A stretch of DNA of 64,000 bases from assembly GCA_039105265.1 (NCBI GenBank), contig JAPFFF010000004.1, positions 7,855,501 to 7,919,500 of the forward strand, in the 5' to 3' direction. Position 1 is the stretch's first letter; every line of letters begins with the position of its first letter. This DNA comes from Tritrichomonas musculus (Eukaryota; Parabasalia; Tritrichomonadida; Tritrichomonadidae). Positions 29,189-39,400 of the stretch are shown here, piece by piece. The notes under the pieces were generated by a model, which was not told where the DNA came from, did no database searches, and saw nothing but the letters and a program-made list of their open reading frames with translations. Both the position numbers and the translations under genes were made by a program.

Positions 29189-29956
29189 TAGACCATATTA
29201 AGGTTGAACAAAAGCAGTATATTTTATCATATTATAATATAATAAAATATATGATGATAAAAAATTTATTTACTAAATATAATGGTAAAATTGACGTATG
29301 ATATAAAAATAAACTAATTTTTCTTTTTGAATGAAAATTTTACAATTTGATAAGTTTAGAAAAAAAATGATGTTTTGTATAAATATTATAGCAAATATGA
29401 GGAAAATCCAATTTAAAATATAAGATATATTTTTTAGTTAATTTATTAAATTGAATTTATTTTTTATGAAATATTTGAATCATCAGAAAATTGAGATCAA
29501 TTCTATGAAATTATTATATGCTTCAGAATATTGAGCATTTTTTTAAGAAATAATTGTGAGATTGTAAGATATAAACAATTGTAAAATTGTGAGAAAATAA
29601 AGATTTCTGAAAAGTAAAAATATGTAAAGTATTCAAAGAAAAAATCTATCCAAAATAAAGTCCCCAGCGTCGGAATTTTTGATTTTTTAAAATAAATCTT
29701 TTTAAAATCAAAAAATATGGCCAATTTTTCAAATTTTAACTCAGGTTGAAAAGATTAGCTGAGTGATTATTTATGAAATTATCTCTACTTTTAGCAAGAT
29801 ATACAATAATTTAAATATATTATATAATGATATTATTAATTTTATGAATATTTAATAAAAAAAATTAAAATTTATAATGATATATTTCGCAAAATATGTA
29901 TTTTCGTTGTCACTTTTTGAATACTACAAAATTGAATGAATACCTTAATAAGGCCT
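29189..29956. mobile_element. probable non-autonomous hAT-like element, 0.77 kb
   Basis: Imperfect inverted ends TAGACCATATTAAGG (29189) and CCTTAATAAGGCCT (to 29956), with direct repeats ATTCTAAC and TTTCTAAC next to them (29181-29188, 29956-29963), suggest a 7- to 8-bp target duplication. The interior is non-coding and AT-rich. The right border is 8 bp from the start of an open coding remnant, so the element may have cut a gene. Confidence 0.45.
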
Positions 29957-29964
29957 TTCTAACT

Positions 29965-30274
29965 TCATTTTTTAAATATAGGTGTTGCAGAAAGTGCTGT
30001 TGAAGTAGTTGATGCTTCAATTTCTCATGCCTTTGATTATAAGGAAGAACATGGTAAAGTTTTAAAATTTTACACAAATGAAAATAAAGATCATAAAGAT
30101 ACAGAAAAAATAGAGAATATTAAAAAAGAACATGAAAATAATTTCAATGTTGATGAAAATACAACAAATGAAGATTTTTATCGATTCAGAAACTCCTCAT
30201 CTATTAAGGCCGCATTAAAGTATCTTAATGATCTTGGTCAATGCGTTAATGATGTTTATATTTATAATTTTTAA
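29965..30274 (+). pseudogene. 3' remnant of an unknown gene, no start codon
   Basis: An open frame of about 100 codons without any ATG reads GVAESAVEVVDASISHAF, then a charged stretch (KEEHGKVLKFYTNENKDHKD) and ends NDLGQCVNDVYIYNF at a TAA. The codon use and composition look like a real protein C-terminus. The 5' part is missing and the probable transposon at 29189-29956 abuts the break. I do not recognise the family. Confidence 0.4.
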
Positions 30275-30937
30275 ATAATATTTACCATACATTTTTAAGA
30301 TATTATTAATTTTAATCCGATAATTTTTTGAATGTAAACTTTAATTCAATATTCAAAATTTGAATTATTCTTTGAAAGTTTCAATTGAATATTTGGCAGA
30401 TAATTTTTTACTTATGATCAGCATATTCGGGAAAATTGGGAAAAAATATGTTAAATTTTTCCATTTTGGTTTCTTTTATGACCTATGCATTATATCATAA
30501 TTCATCATTTTCTTTTTGAAATTCGAATCGTATATGTTATTTATATTTATTATTAACATCGTTCATAATATGCAAGTTTATGGATAATATCATATTTTTA
30601 TCTGATATATTGCATAAAATTTTCATAAACTTTGATTTTTTCTGTTTGTCCATCAAAAATAATGTTTTAGGCATGTTATTCTTATTTTTTCTTAATTCAT
30701 TGCAATTTTGGCCATCTTTAGTGTCTTTCATCATGTTTTTTAGTTATCTTTTTATAAATAGCAGCGATAAAATAATCATACAGTACAGTAACAAAAATGG
30801 AAAATGATTCAAAAAAAGGAAAATCGGACTTTTTGATAAAAAAAGATAAAACAAAAAATAAAAATTGAAAAGAAACTTTCAAAAAGTTAGATTTTCCATT
30901 TTTTTATTCTCAAAAAAATTCAATTAAAATTTGAATG
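30275..30937. other. intergenic, nothing recognised
   Basis: AT-rich. Short hydrophobic ORFs on both strands at 30537-30807 are low in complexity and overlap each other, so I do not call them. Confidence 0.5.
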
Positions 30938-31248
30938 TATAGTCTACTGGAAAACCCCCTACCATTTTTATTCACCTATTTTTGGCCTTTATTTGTGGCA
31001 AAAAGTACATTGGTGGAAAACCCACCTACCATTTTCTATTCAATTTTTCGATAAAAAAATTGAATGGATTGCATTTTTAAATACTAATATCTAAATATAA
31101 AAAAAACATTTTTTAAATAATAATAATTATTTTATCAAATGAACATTTTATCTATATGTAAAAATAATAATATGATTCTAACTCTTTTATATAGAGATTT
31201 GGTAGGGGGTTTTCATTTGGTAGGGGGGGGGGGTTACTCTAGACTATA
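30938..31248. mobile_element. 0.3-kb MITE with C/G-run ends
   Basis: Inverted ends TATAGTCTAC..AACCCCCTACCA and TGGTAGGGGG..TTACTCTAGACTATA (with a run of about 11 G on the right) and TA borders mark a short non-coding element. Extra subterminal copies of the GGTAGGGGGTTTT / AAAACCCACCTACCA word are present on both sides. Tc1/mariner-type targeting is likely. Confidence 0.65.
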
Positions 31249-31539
31249 GAAAAATCCTATTTCCGACCAAAAATGTATTTAAAAAAATTGTCAAAAAATA
31301 AAACCAAAATATCTCAAAAATGTATGGTAAATCAATATGTATTATTAAAAATTAGTATATATGCTATTAAACATTAATAAAATATTATTATAGTGACTAG
31401 TGACCATAAAAAATAATTTGAGTACTTTATTTTGACACTTTACTTAATTTTAGCACACCAATTATGAAATATTTTTCTGCGGTTAACACTTTTTTTCCAA
31501 TTTGGTTATCGAAGATAATAACGATCGTTTATTTAACTA

Positions 31540-33068
31540 ATGACAACTGCATTAGAAAAGAATTTAGAACAAAAAACAAGTGCCTTTAATCAAATGGTTC
31601 AAAATTATACCGATTTTGATGCCAAAACAATATCGATGCCAGAAATTGAAGAAAGTCTTGAAAAAAACAAGAAATCTCTTGAGAATTTAAAAAGCGAAAT
31701 ACAATCGTTTGACCAATACTATATGCCAATAATACAATTTAATGAATTTAATATTATAGATCGTCGTCTAAAAATTGCTTATATGATACGTGAATTAGCA
31801 AATTTATTCAAAATCTTTAATATTTGAATCATGCAAATGAGAGATTAATCTCAGATATAATGAAAGTTGTACAAATTTTTTACAAGATGCAAAAACTTTT
31901 TGATCAAGACCTCTTTAATCAAATTACGATATGTCAAAAAATCAAGTATGAAGTTGAAGATCAATTTAAAGGTGTAAATAAAATGATTCTTGATACGATT
32001 AATAATATAGATTATAAGAATTTAACACAAACAGATATTTTTCAATTATTTTTAATCTCTTCATCCCCAGAGCAATTTTGGGATTTTTTTGGATTTACAA
32101 AACCTTCATTTTTGCTTAAACGTTTCAATATGCAAGATTTAACTAACTTTATTGAAGATTATGAATCTGTTTTTAGATTTTTTGAAAAGTTTTCAAAAAT
32201 ATCACCTTTGCTAATACAATCCAAGTCAGATGATTATGTTAAAAGTGTCGAAGATCAAAAAGCAGAATTGGAAAATATTATCGAAAAGCATATACAATCA
32301 CAAATCAAAATTAATCGGGAAAAAGGCAATTTTTATAATTTCTTTATAAATAGCAAAATTAAAATCGGCCAACTTATCAGATTAAATGAAGTCCAATGCT
32401 TTTCTAATCAATTCAAAGATAAATTAAATCATATGACTAAAAAATATAAATTCTCATTATTTAAAACATTAAAAGACATAAAAGAAATTGATATTCCCCA
32501 AAAGGAAGAATATATTAGACTTTTAATCGAGTTGAATAATTATTTCCATCAAAATCTTGATCCTGACATTTTCAAAAAAACACATGACTTCAATAATTTA
32601 TTTGACATTTTTTATAAAAACTTTGCATCAATTTATTCTGCTGAAACGTCTAATTCTGTGAATATTCTTAGTAATGATGCTGTTCGACTATCTGGAATTA
32701 TCACAAATGACCAAACCGACGTATTTAATAGCCTATTTACTAACATTGTTAATATGCAGCTTAATTCTCTAACTCATATTCTAATTATTAAATTTTCTAA
32801 AATGAGTAAATTGAAAATTAAATTTTTCCGTTTTAAAGCTAAAATAGCAAAGCAGGATGATAAAAGTTTAAAGCTTCCAGAATCGATTGATTCATATGAA
32901 AAATTGGATACATCAGAACTTAGTAATTTCCTCTTTTCGATTTATAATAATTTTAAATGTGTTGCTAATAATCCGCTTTTTATTACCTATTCCGAATTTA
33001 TACAGAAATTCCCAACACTTTTTCCTGACGAATATAACATAATTAAACAGAAAAGGATTGACGAATAA
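31540..33068 (+). pseudogene. helical coiled-coil protein gene with an internal frameshift
   Basis: Two frames abut: 31540-31827 (95 aa from an ATG, ending KIFNI) and 31824-33068 (414 aa, whose first codon would be TTG). Read together they make one helix-rich protein of about 508 residues. Residues about 1-60 look like a coiled coil (KSLENLKSEIQSFDQYY), followed by RRLKIAYMIRELANL and more long helices. The layout, an N-terminal coiled coil followed by helical bundles, recalls CATCHR tethering subunits (COG, exocyst, GARP), but I see no decisive motif. No trichomonad-type intron signals (GTATGT, ACTAACACACAG) are present at the junction. It is a host gene with one frame break, or a base error in the assembly. 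Confidence 0.55.
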
Positions 33069-33631
33069 TTAATTACAATTATTAGAAAAGGATTGCACTA
33101 AAGGAGAAAGAGTCTTCTCACTAATATAGTCATTACATTAAACAAGAAATTTAATAAAAGCTTCTTCTTCTTATTATTATTATTCAAGATATTTAGTGAA
33201 CAATAATTTTTAATTTGAATAAAAAACCCATACTTATTTTTCAATGTGTATTAAGAAAAATTTGATATTCACAAATAATAAAATTAAATTACTTTAATTA
33301 TTAAAAGTTAACTTCCTTTTATTTTTTCTTAAAATATAATATAAGTTATTTTATAATATATTTCAAAATTTCTTTTATAACAAGTTTGATAAAAATTGAT
33401 ATATAATTCAAACAATCGAAGAGAAATTCTTATCAATTTTCTCATAAAAGTTTTATTTTGTTTGTTATTCTATATTGAACTTTTCTTAAAATTTATTTCT
33501 TAAATTCAATCGTAGATTGAATTATTCTTACAATAATGAATTTACTTCAGAAAAAAATTGAATTTAATATAGAAAAAAATAAACCAAACCATGCATTTTT
33601 GAATAAACTCATTAGTTTCTGAAGAAATAAA
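33069..33631. other. intergenic, nothing recognised
   Basis: AT-rich spacer between two plus-strand genes. No repeats or ORFs could be supported. Confidence 0.6.
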
Positions 33632-33645
33632 TCATTTATTCATTT
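33632..33645 (+). promoter_or_regulatory. Inr element of the broken ankyrin gene
   Basis: TCATTTATTCATTT matches the trichomonad Inr consensus almost fully and lies about 22 nt before the ATG at 33667. It indicates that the gene was once expressed and perhaps still is. Confidence 0.65.
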
Positions 33646-33666
33646 TTTTTATTGCATTTAAGAACA

Positions 33667-34812
33667 ATGGAGAGTTCAATCTATGTAGAAAAAAAGAAAT
33701 CGATCCAGGCATTCCTTTTAAGCTTTTTGGACAAAGAAAGTGATTTCGAAGAACATCATACGAATTTTATAAATTGTATCAATGACCAAAGATTACTTGA
33801 TGATCCTCATGAGGTTAAAATGCTGCTTCATATGATATATATAATATCAAACAACCACAATCGTACTACCAATTTTTTCGATAAAATTGATTCTTTACTT
33901 TTATTTTTAAAGCCTACAATCCAAATATTTTTTTCAGCAATTGATGTATTCAATATTTTTAAAGGGAACAAAAGAATTTTACTTAGTCTTTTTGAAAATA
34001 AAATTATTATCATAAATCAACAGATTGCTGAAATAATGAAAAGCAATAAATATATCGCTTCAGATTATCCTATATATTTTTTCCCTGAATTACAGCCATT
34101 TTTTCAGGCTATTGAACTATACTCATATCAAATGGAAATCAATCAAATGAATCAAAATGGTGATATTATGAATGATTTTGCACTCAAACGAAAAATAGGC
34201 GAAAATCATAATTATATTTGTAGCGTAATGAGAGATGATAATATTGAAGCTTTCATAATTTATATTAATAAATATGGTTTAAATTCATCTTCATTTGTAC
34301 ATAAATCAGCTTTTGAAACTCATCAATTTTTACTAAAAAATCAACCAACGTTATTAGAATACGCAGCATTTTTTGGTTCCATTCAAATTTTCAAATTTTT
34401 AATTAATAATGGAGCCCAACCAAGGCCACAGCTTTGGTCGTGTGCTATATTTGGATGTGATCCAGAGTTAATTAATATTTTAATAGAGAAAAATATTGCA
34501 CCTGCTTTTTGCTCATATAAAGAATGCATAAATACCGCTATAAAATGCCACCACAATGAAATTGCAAATTATATTTACAACAATTTTTTTCAAACACAGA
34601 ATATTGAGGAAGTTTTTGACTCAGCTACAAAATACTACAATTTCATGCTTTTTCCAAAGAATTTCAATTCAATACAATTTTATAATTTTTGTTTATCAGA
34701 TTTTTATAACCTAGTTAATATAATTCTTCAGGAGAAACAAGTTGATATAAACGCAGTAATAGTTTTGATGCCAATTTTCATCTTATCCAATTTAAAACAT
34801 GTTTTTATATGA
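33667..34812 (+). pseudogene. DUF3447-type ankyrin protein, broken at its repeats
   Basis: From ATG 33667 (an in-frame TTG at 33652 is not a likely start) 381 residues are open. The N-terminal helical domain contains NHNRTTNFFDKI and FKGNKRILLS, followed by RKIGENHNYI, then the DUF3447 signature LLEYAAFFGSIQIFKFLI and ankyrin-like helices. The frame ends in a non-homologous tail (VLMPIFILSNLKHVFI) where the next repeat should follow. That repeat reappears at 34913 after about 130 bp of AT-rich DNA. The paralogue at 27353 shows what the whole gene looks like. Confidence 0.75.
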
Positions 34813-34912
34813 TATTTCAAATCCAATAAATTTGATAAAATTTATTCAATTTTTTTGAATGGCATTTCAATTTTTAAATTTAATAATATTTTAATTTATT
34901 TATTTTTATTGC

Positions 34913-35050
34913 ACGGCCTTAACTTCGTCAATTATTAATGGAAATAGAGAAATTATACGTCTTTTATTATCTCATTCAGATATCAATCCTAATATCCCAC
35001 TAATTTCATCAAATATCTTTTTATCAAATTTTAAAATCTTATTTTTTTAA
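34913..35050 (+). pseudogene. displaced ankyrin repeat of the same gene
   Basis: An open segment reads TALTSSIINGNREIIRLLL and SHSDINPNIPL, a typical ankyrin repeat, then runs into a tail (NIFLSNFKILFF) resembling the tail that ends the first part at 34812 (IFILSNLKHVF). So two similar AT-rich inserts follow two ankyrin loops. Confidence 0.6.
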
Positions 35051-35179
35051 TAAAATTTTAATTGATTTTTAATCCAGTTCAAACAAAATAGTAGTTTTAA
35101 ATGATGTTTAAAACGAGATATTTTAATACTATTCACATTATAACTTTTTGAATGTAATTTCAAATTATATTTTTTTTAT

Positions 35180-36070
35180 CTTACTCCATTATCGCTAGCT
35201 CTTGAATATAATAATCTTGAAGCTTTCAAACTTTTATTAAACCACCCGGCAATTAAGATTGGAGCATATTGCTTTACAAATCAGAACAAATTAACTGTAT
35301 TGGATATCCCAAGCACCATTACATCAATTGGCGATTTCGCATTCAAAAACACAAATCTCACGAAAATAAACATCCCTTCTTCTGTGACTGAAATTGGAGA
35401 AGAGTCTTTCTTTAATTGTTTAAGTCTAACCAAAATTGATCTTCCTCCACAACTCACTCGAATTAGTTTGAAAACATTCGAACGATGCGCTATATTGAGT
35501 CAAGTAACTATTCCAGAATCTATTAAAGAAATTGGCCCCTATGCATTTGCCGATTGCAAGGCGCTTATCAAAGTAACCATTCCTAATGCAGTCATCATAA
35601 TTGATGATTTTGCATTTTACAACTGCTCTTTACTACCAACAATATCAATTCCCTCTTCTGTGGAGAAAATTGGTAAATTTGCTTTTGGCGGATGCGAAAA
35701 GGCCAAAAGATTGACCTTATCAAAAGGAAATCTTACAGAGATAGGAGAGTCAGCTTTCCGAAGATGCGCAATAATAAAAAGTGCTAATATTCCAGATTCG
35801 CTGACTGAAATCAGTGATTCTATGTTCGAGAATTGCCAGTTATTGAATTCAGTCACAATCCCAAATACAATTACCAGAATCGGGAAAAATGCGTTCAGAA
35901 ACTGCAAGAAATTGGCTCATATTACAATTCCAAGCTCGGTATTAGAGGTTGATGTAGATGCTTTTCACGGATGTATTAAATTATTTGATGTAAATTTTGA
36001 ATCTACTAAAACTCAAATAAAAGAAGGCGCTTTTGATGATTGTCCGAACAACCTCAATGGCAAAAAATAA
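35180..36070 (+). pseudogene. ankyrin repeat fused in frame to a BspA-like LRR tail
   Basis: The frame has no ATG near its start. It opens with an ankyrin repeat (LTPLSLALEYNNLEAFKLL, LNHPAIK) and passes without a break into BspA-type (LRR_5) leucine-rich repeats: IGAYCFTNQNKLTVLDIPS, then about nine 23-residue units with the pattern I-x-x-x-A-F-x-x-C-x-x-L-x-x-I-x-I-P-x-S-V/I-x-x-I-G. BspA-like proteins are a very large trichomonad family, often at the cell surface; this piece has neither signal peptide nor membrane segment. The internal TTG at 35300 is not a credible start. It is best read as the 3' part of a chimeric, now interrupted gene that begins at 33667. Confidence 0.75.
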
Positions 36071-36487
36071 ATAATAATGTGTGAATTTTTACTAAAAAAA
36101 AAAAAAAAAAAACGAATTAAGTTAACCTTTTGCTTGTTTCTATTTTTGCTAGCCATGTTATTGGAAATAAAAACTTTTCTTTTTATAACATAATATAATT
36201 AATTAATTTTTCTAATCTCACTAAGATCTTCTAATCAAGTTGCCGAAAAGAATTAATTTATATTATATTATGAAGGATATTAAGTTTTTATTATCAAAAC
36301 AATTATTTTTATGCAACTTGGTTTACTTTAAAAGATAAATTTGCAAAATGAATATCTATGAGAGAATAAAACTGAAGTATATTTTTAAATTTTATAATGA
36401 ATGAAATAAATCACCTTGAAAATAATCAAAATATTAATATTCAAACAAATTTATTATAACAAAAAATAATAATCTATAAACATTGAC
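36071..36487. other. intergenic, nothing recognised
   Basis: Spacer between two convergent genes, with an A tract at about 36093-36112. No other features seen. Confidence 0.6.
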
Positions 36488-39400
36488 TTAATAATAGTTA
36501 ATATTACTGAAAGAGCTTTTAACAACAGCCCCTTCTATCCCTCGTGATCGATTAGGTGGGTAAACAGGATTCAAATACAGTTTTGGCTTTGAAATTCTTC
36601 TTGAGGAGCTTGGCCTCTTCTTACCGTTATTTCCATTAGTAGATTTCTTCATTTCGAAGTTGGGAATCTTTCTTAAGAAAGCTTGCTCTAGCTGATCAAC
36701 CTCTTGTCCATTATTTGGTAAATTTCGACTGAAATTGCGATGAACTTTATCTTTATTTTTTTTAGAAAATGGTTTTGAAAATCTCCTTGGACTTTTTGGA
36801 GAATTCTGAAGCGATGGCTCATTGATTACTTCTTTTTGATCTTCAACTTCATTATCTTTGATATTTTGCGGGGAGGTGCTTATTTCAAAAGATAACTGTT
36901 TACTAATATCGTCATTTTTGTTGTTGTTGATGTTGATGTTGTTGTCTTCGTTAATCTTAGACCCATATACCTTAATTGATCTATTTTTATCCTCATTCAA
37001 ATTTTGAGAATGTGACGATGATGTAAAATATTGAAAATTCTGAGACGCCTTATTATTGTTATTGTTGTTGTCAAATATCTGAGAATGATTGTTCGTTTGG
37101 TTTCTATCGTTCTCATGGCCATTGAATTCGTCATCGGCCAAATTGTATTCAAAGCATTTTTGGATTTGATGGAGCTGGTACTGCCTCAGTGCCAGACGAT
37201 TGACTGTTTTGTCAATTTCACTTTCATTATCCAAATCATTTTCCTGTGCTCTTTTACTAGAAATATTTTTCCTTCTGAAAAAGTTTGAATTTGTTTTCTG
37301 AGGCACTTTTACTGTTTTTTCTTTTGAATTGCTATTTGGCCTATCTTCAAAAAAGACACCGTTACTTAGCTCCAATGGAGAGGGCTTTCTTTTTCTCCCT
37401 TCTTTTTGTGTTCTCCGAATTGAGTACTTCTCAAAAAGTGCATTCTCATCGATCCAAATATTGGCCGGAATTTCGTCGATGTTGTCCAGGTCGTACTCAA
37501 AGCTCAGCCCATTTTTGGTCCTTCTTGGCCGGCACGAGAAGCTGCGGCGAATCTTCTGCTCTTGATTCGTCCTGATCTTCGATCTTGAAGGAAGCTGCGG
37601 ATCCGGAGTTGAGGCCCTCTTTTTGACTTCTTTGACTTCTTCAGTTTTCTTCAGTTGAACTTTTATTTGGCCGGAAGGACGATAGGAACTTTCTTTTGAC
37701 TTTTTGATTGAATTAACATTGCTATTTTTTTTCGGGCTGATTTCACTCTTTGTGTCACTTGCAGTAGCCGCGGCTTCCTTATCAAAGCAGCTTTCATTTT
37801 CGGCTTCATTAACAGCTTCTTCTTCTTCTTTGATTTCATCTGTATCGTTGCTGTTGCGGTTTTCTTCAATTGGCTCGTTGATGCCATTGTCTTCTTCTTC
37901 TTCTTTTACATAAAAAACGTCATTTTTATTGTTTTCTAGACTTTCTTCATTTTTGGCTTCTTCTTCTTCCTCGATGTCAGTTAAATCAACTTTTCTCTTG
38001 CTGCTTGAATGGCTGCTGCCGCTTAACTGACGGTTGTTATCGTCATTTTCATCAATTGAGTTTCTTTGAATTCCACGACTTTGGAGAAGCGAGTTTTCAT
38101 GTGAAACTGGTTCTTTTTCATTAAGCAGAAGTGAGCTTGAATAGGGCTTGATTTTGCTTTTTGCTATGCTTTTCTTGGGAGTTTCTGGTTTTGCTTTATT
38201 TGCTCCACTTTTTGTTTTACTTTTGACGGTTTTTTTGTCATCGGAAAGATTAACTTTTTCAGGCAACTTTTTGCTCTTTTCTTTCTTGGTTTTGGCACTT
38301 TTCTTTGTCTTTTCATGAACATTTTCTGTCTCGTTTTCGCTTTCAGATTCGTACTCATTCATGGTTTCTTTTTCAAGCAACTTTTTGCTCTTTTCTTTCT
38401 TGGCTTTGGCACTTTTCTTCTTTTTCTTCTTGCCACTGTCACTTTCAGTCTCACTGTCGCTCACGTACTCGTATTCGTGCTGGTTTTCGTTTTCATCTTC
38501 GACTTTTTGAAACAGCTTTGCAAGTGCTGCAATGTCGATCGTGCTTTCTTTCTTTTGTATGTCTGCTTTCTTTGTCAGCTTGTCACTTTTGCTTCGATCC
38601 ATCTGGCTCAGCAAGTCCAGGGAATTTTTTGCTGGCTTTGTTTCTTCAGCATCAACTTTTTGAATGTTTTCTTTATTTGAATTTTTTTTCTTTCTTTTCG
38701 GTTTTTTCGGTTTCATCTGAAATTTCTTTTCCTTCTCAATTTCACTTTTTAGAAAATCTTTTCCAGAAACCGCCTTTTTGAATTTCTTAGGTGAATTTGA
38801 TTTGACCTCTTCATTCACAATTTTCTGAACTTTTTCTTGGCTTGTATCTTTTTCTTCTTTTTTCTCTGTTTTTTTGTCATCAAAAGATTGAATTTTAAAC
38901 TTTGGCACTACTGGTGATTTAATGCCATTCAACTCCATCATTGACTGAAGAATTTTTTCATTATCCGTTGTAGTATGAACTTTTTGAGGGGTTTTGAAAA
39001 GGACATTGAATTTTTCAATGATAGGTGAAGAATTTAAATTTGCTTTATTACTGATGTTAATATCGCTGACAAGGATGGAATCGTTATTTTTTGACTTTGG
39101 CTTCTTTTTCGATGATGCCAATTTTGACTTCGTTTTTCTCATCATGTCGGCTATTGTGAGATAATGCGGCATCTCCAGATAGTCGCACAATTTGTCATAA
39201 TTATCAATTTCACTAATTTCATCATCAAAAGAAAGAAAGAAATTGTCACCTCCAACTTTCATTACTTCAGAATCAGTCGCCACCAAAATGTCTCGACGAC
39301 CGTTTATTATACAACAAGCCTTCAAAGGAAGAGGCAGCATAATTTGGAAGATCTTTTCCTCGTGGTAATTCCAAGCCAGCAAGTTGCAGTCCAACGACGA

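Noticed and set aside
31800-31830. Programmed frameshift joining the two helical ORFs
   Set aside because: The overlap lacks a clear X-XXY-YYZ slippery heptamer in the proper frame, so a mutation or base error is simpler.
34780-35180. Ordinary spliceosomal introns in the ankyrin-LRR gene
   Set aside because: The conserved trichomonad 5' GTATGT and 3' ACTAACACACAG signals are not present at the insert edges.
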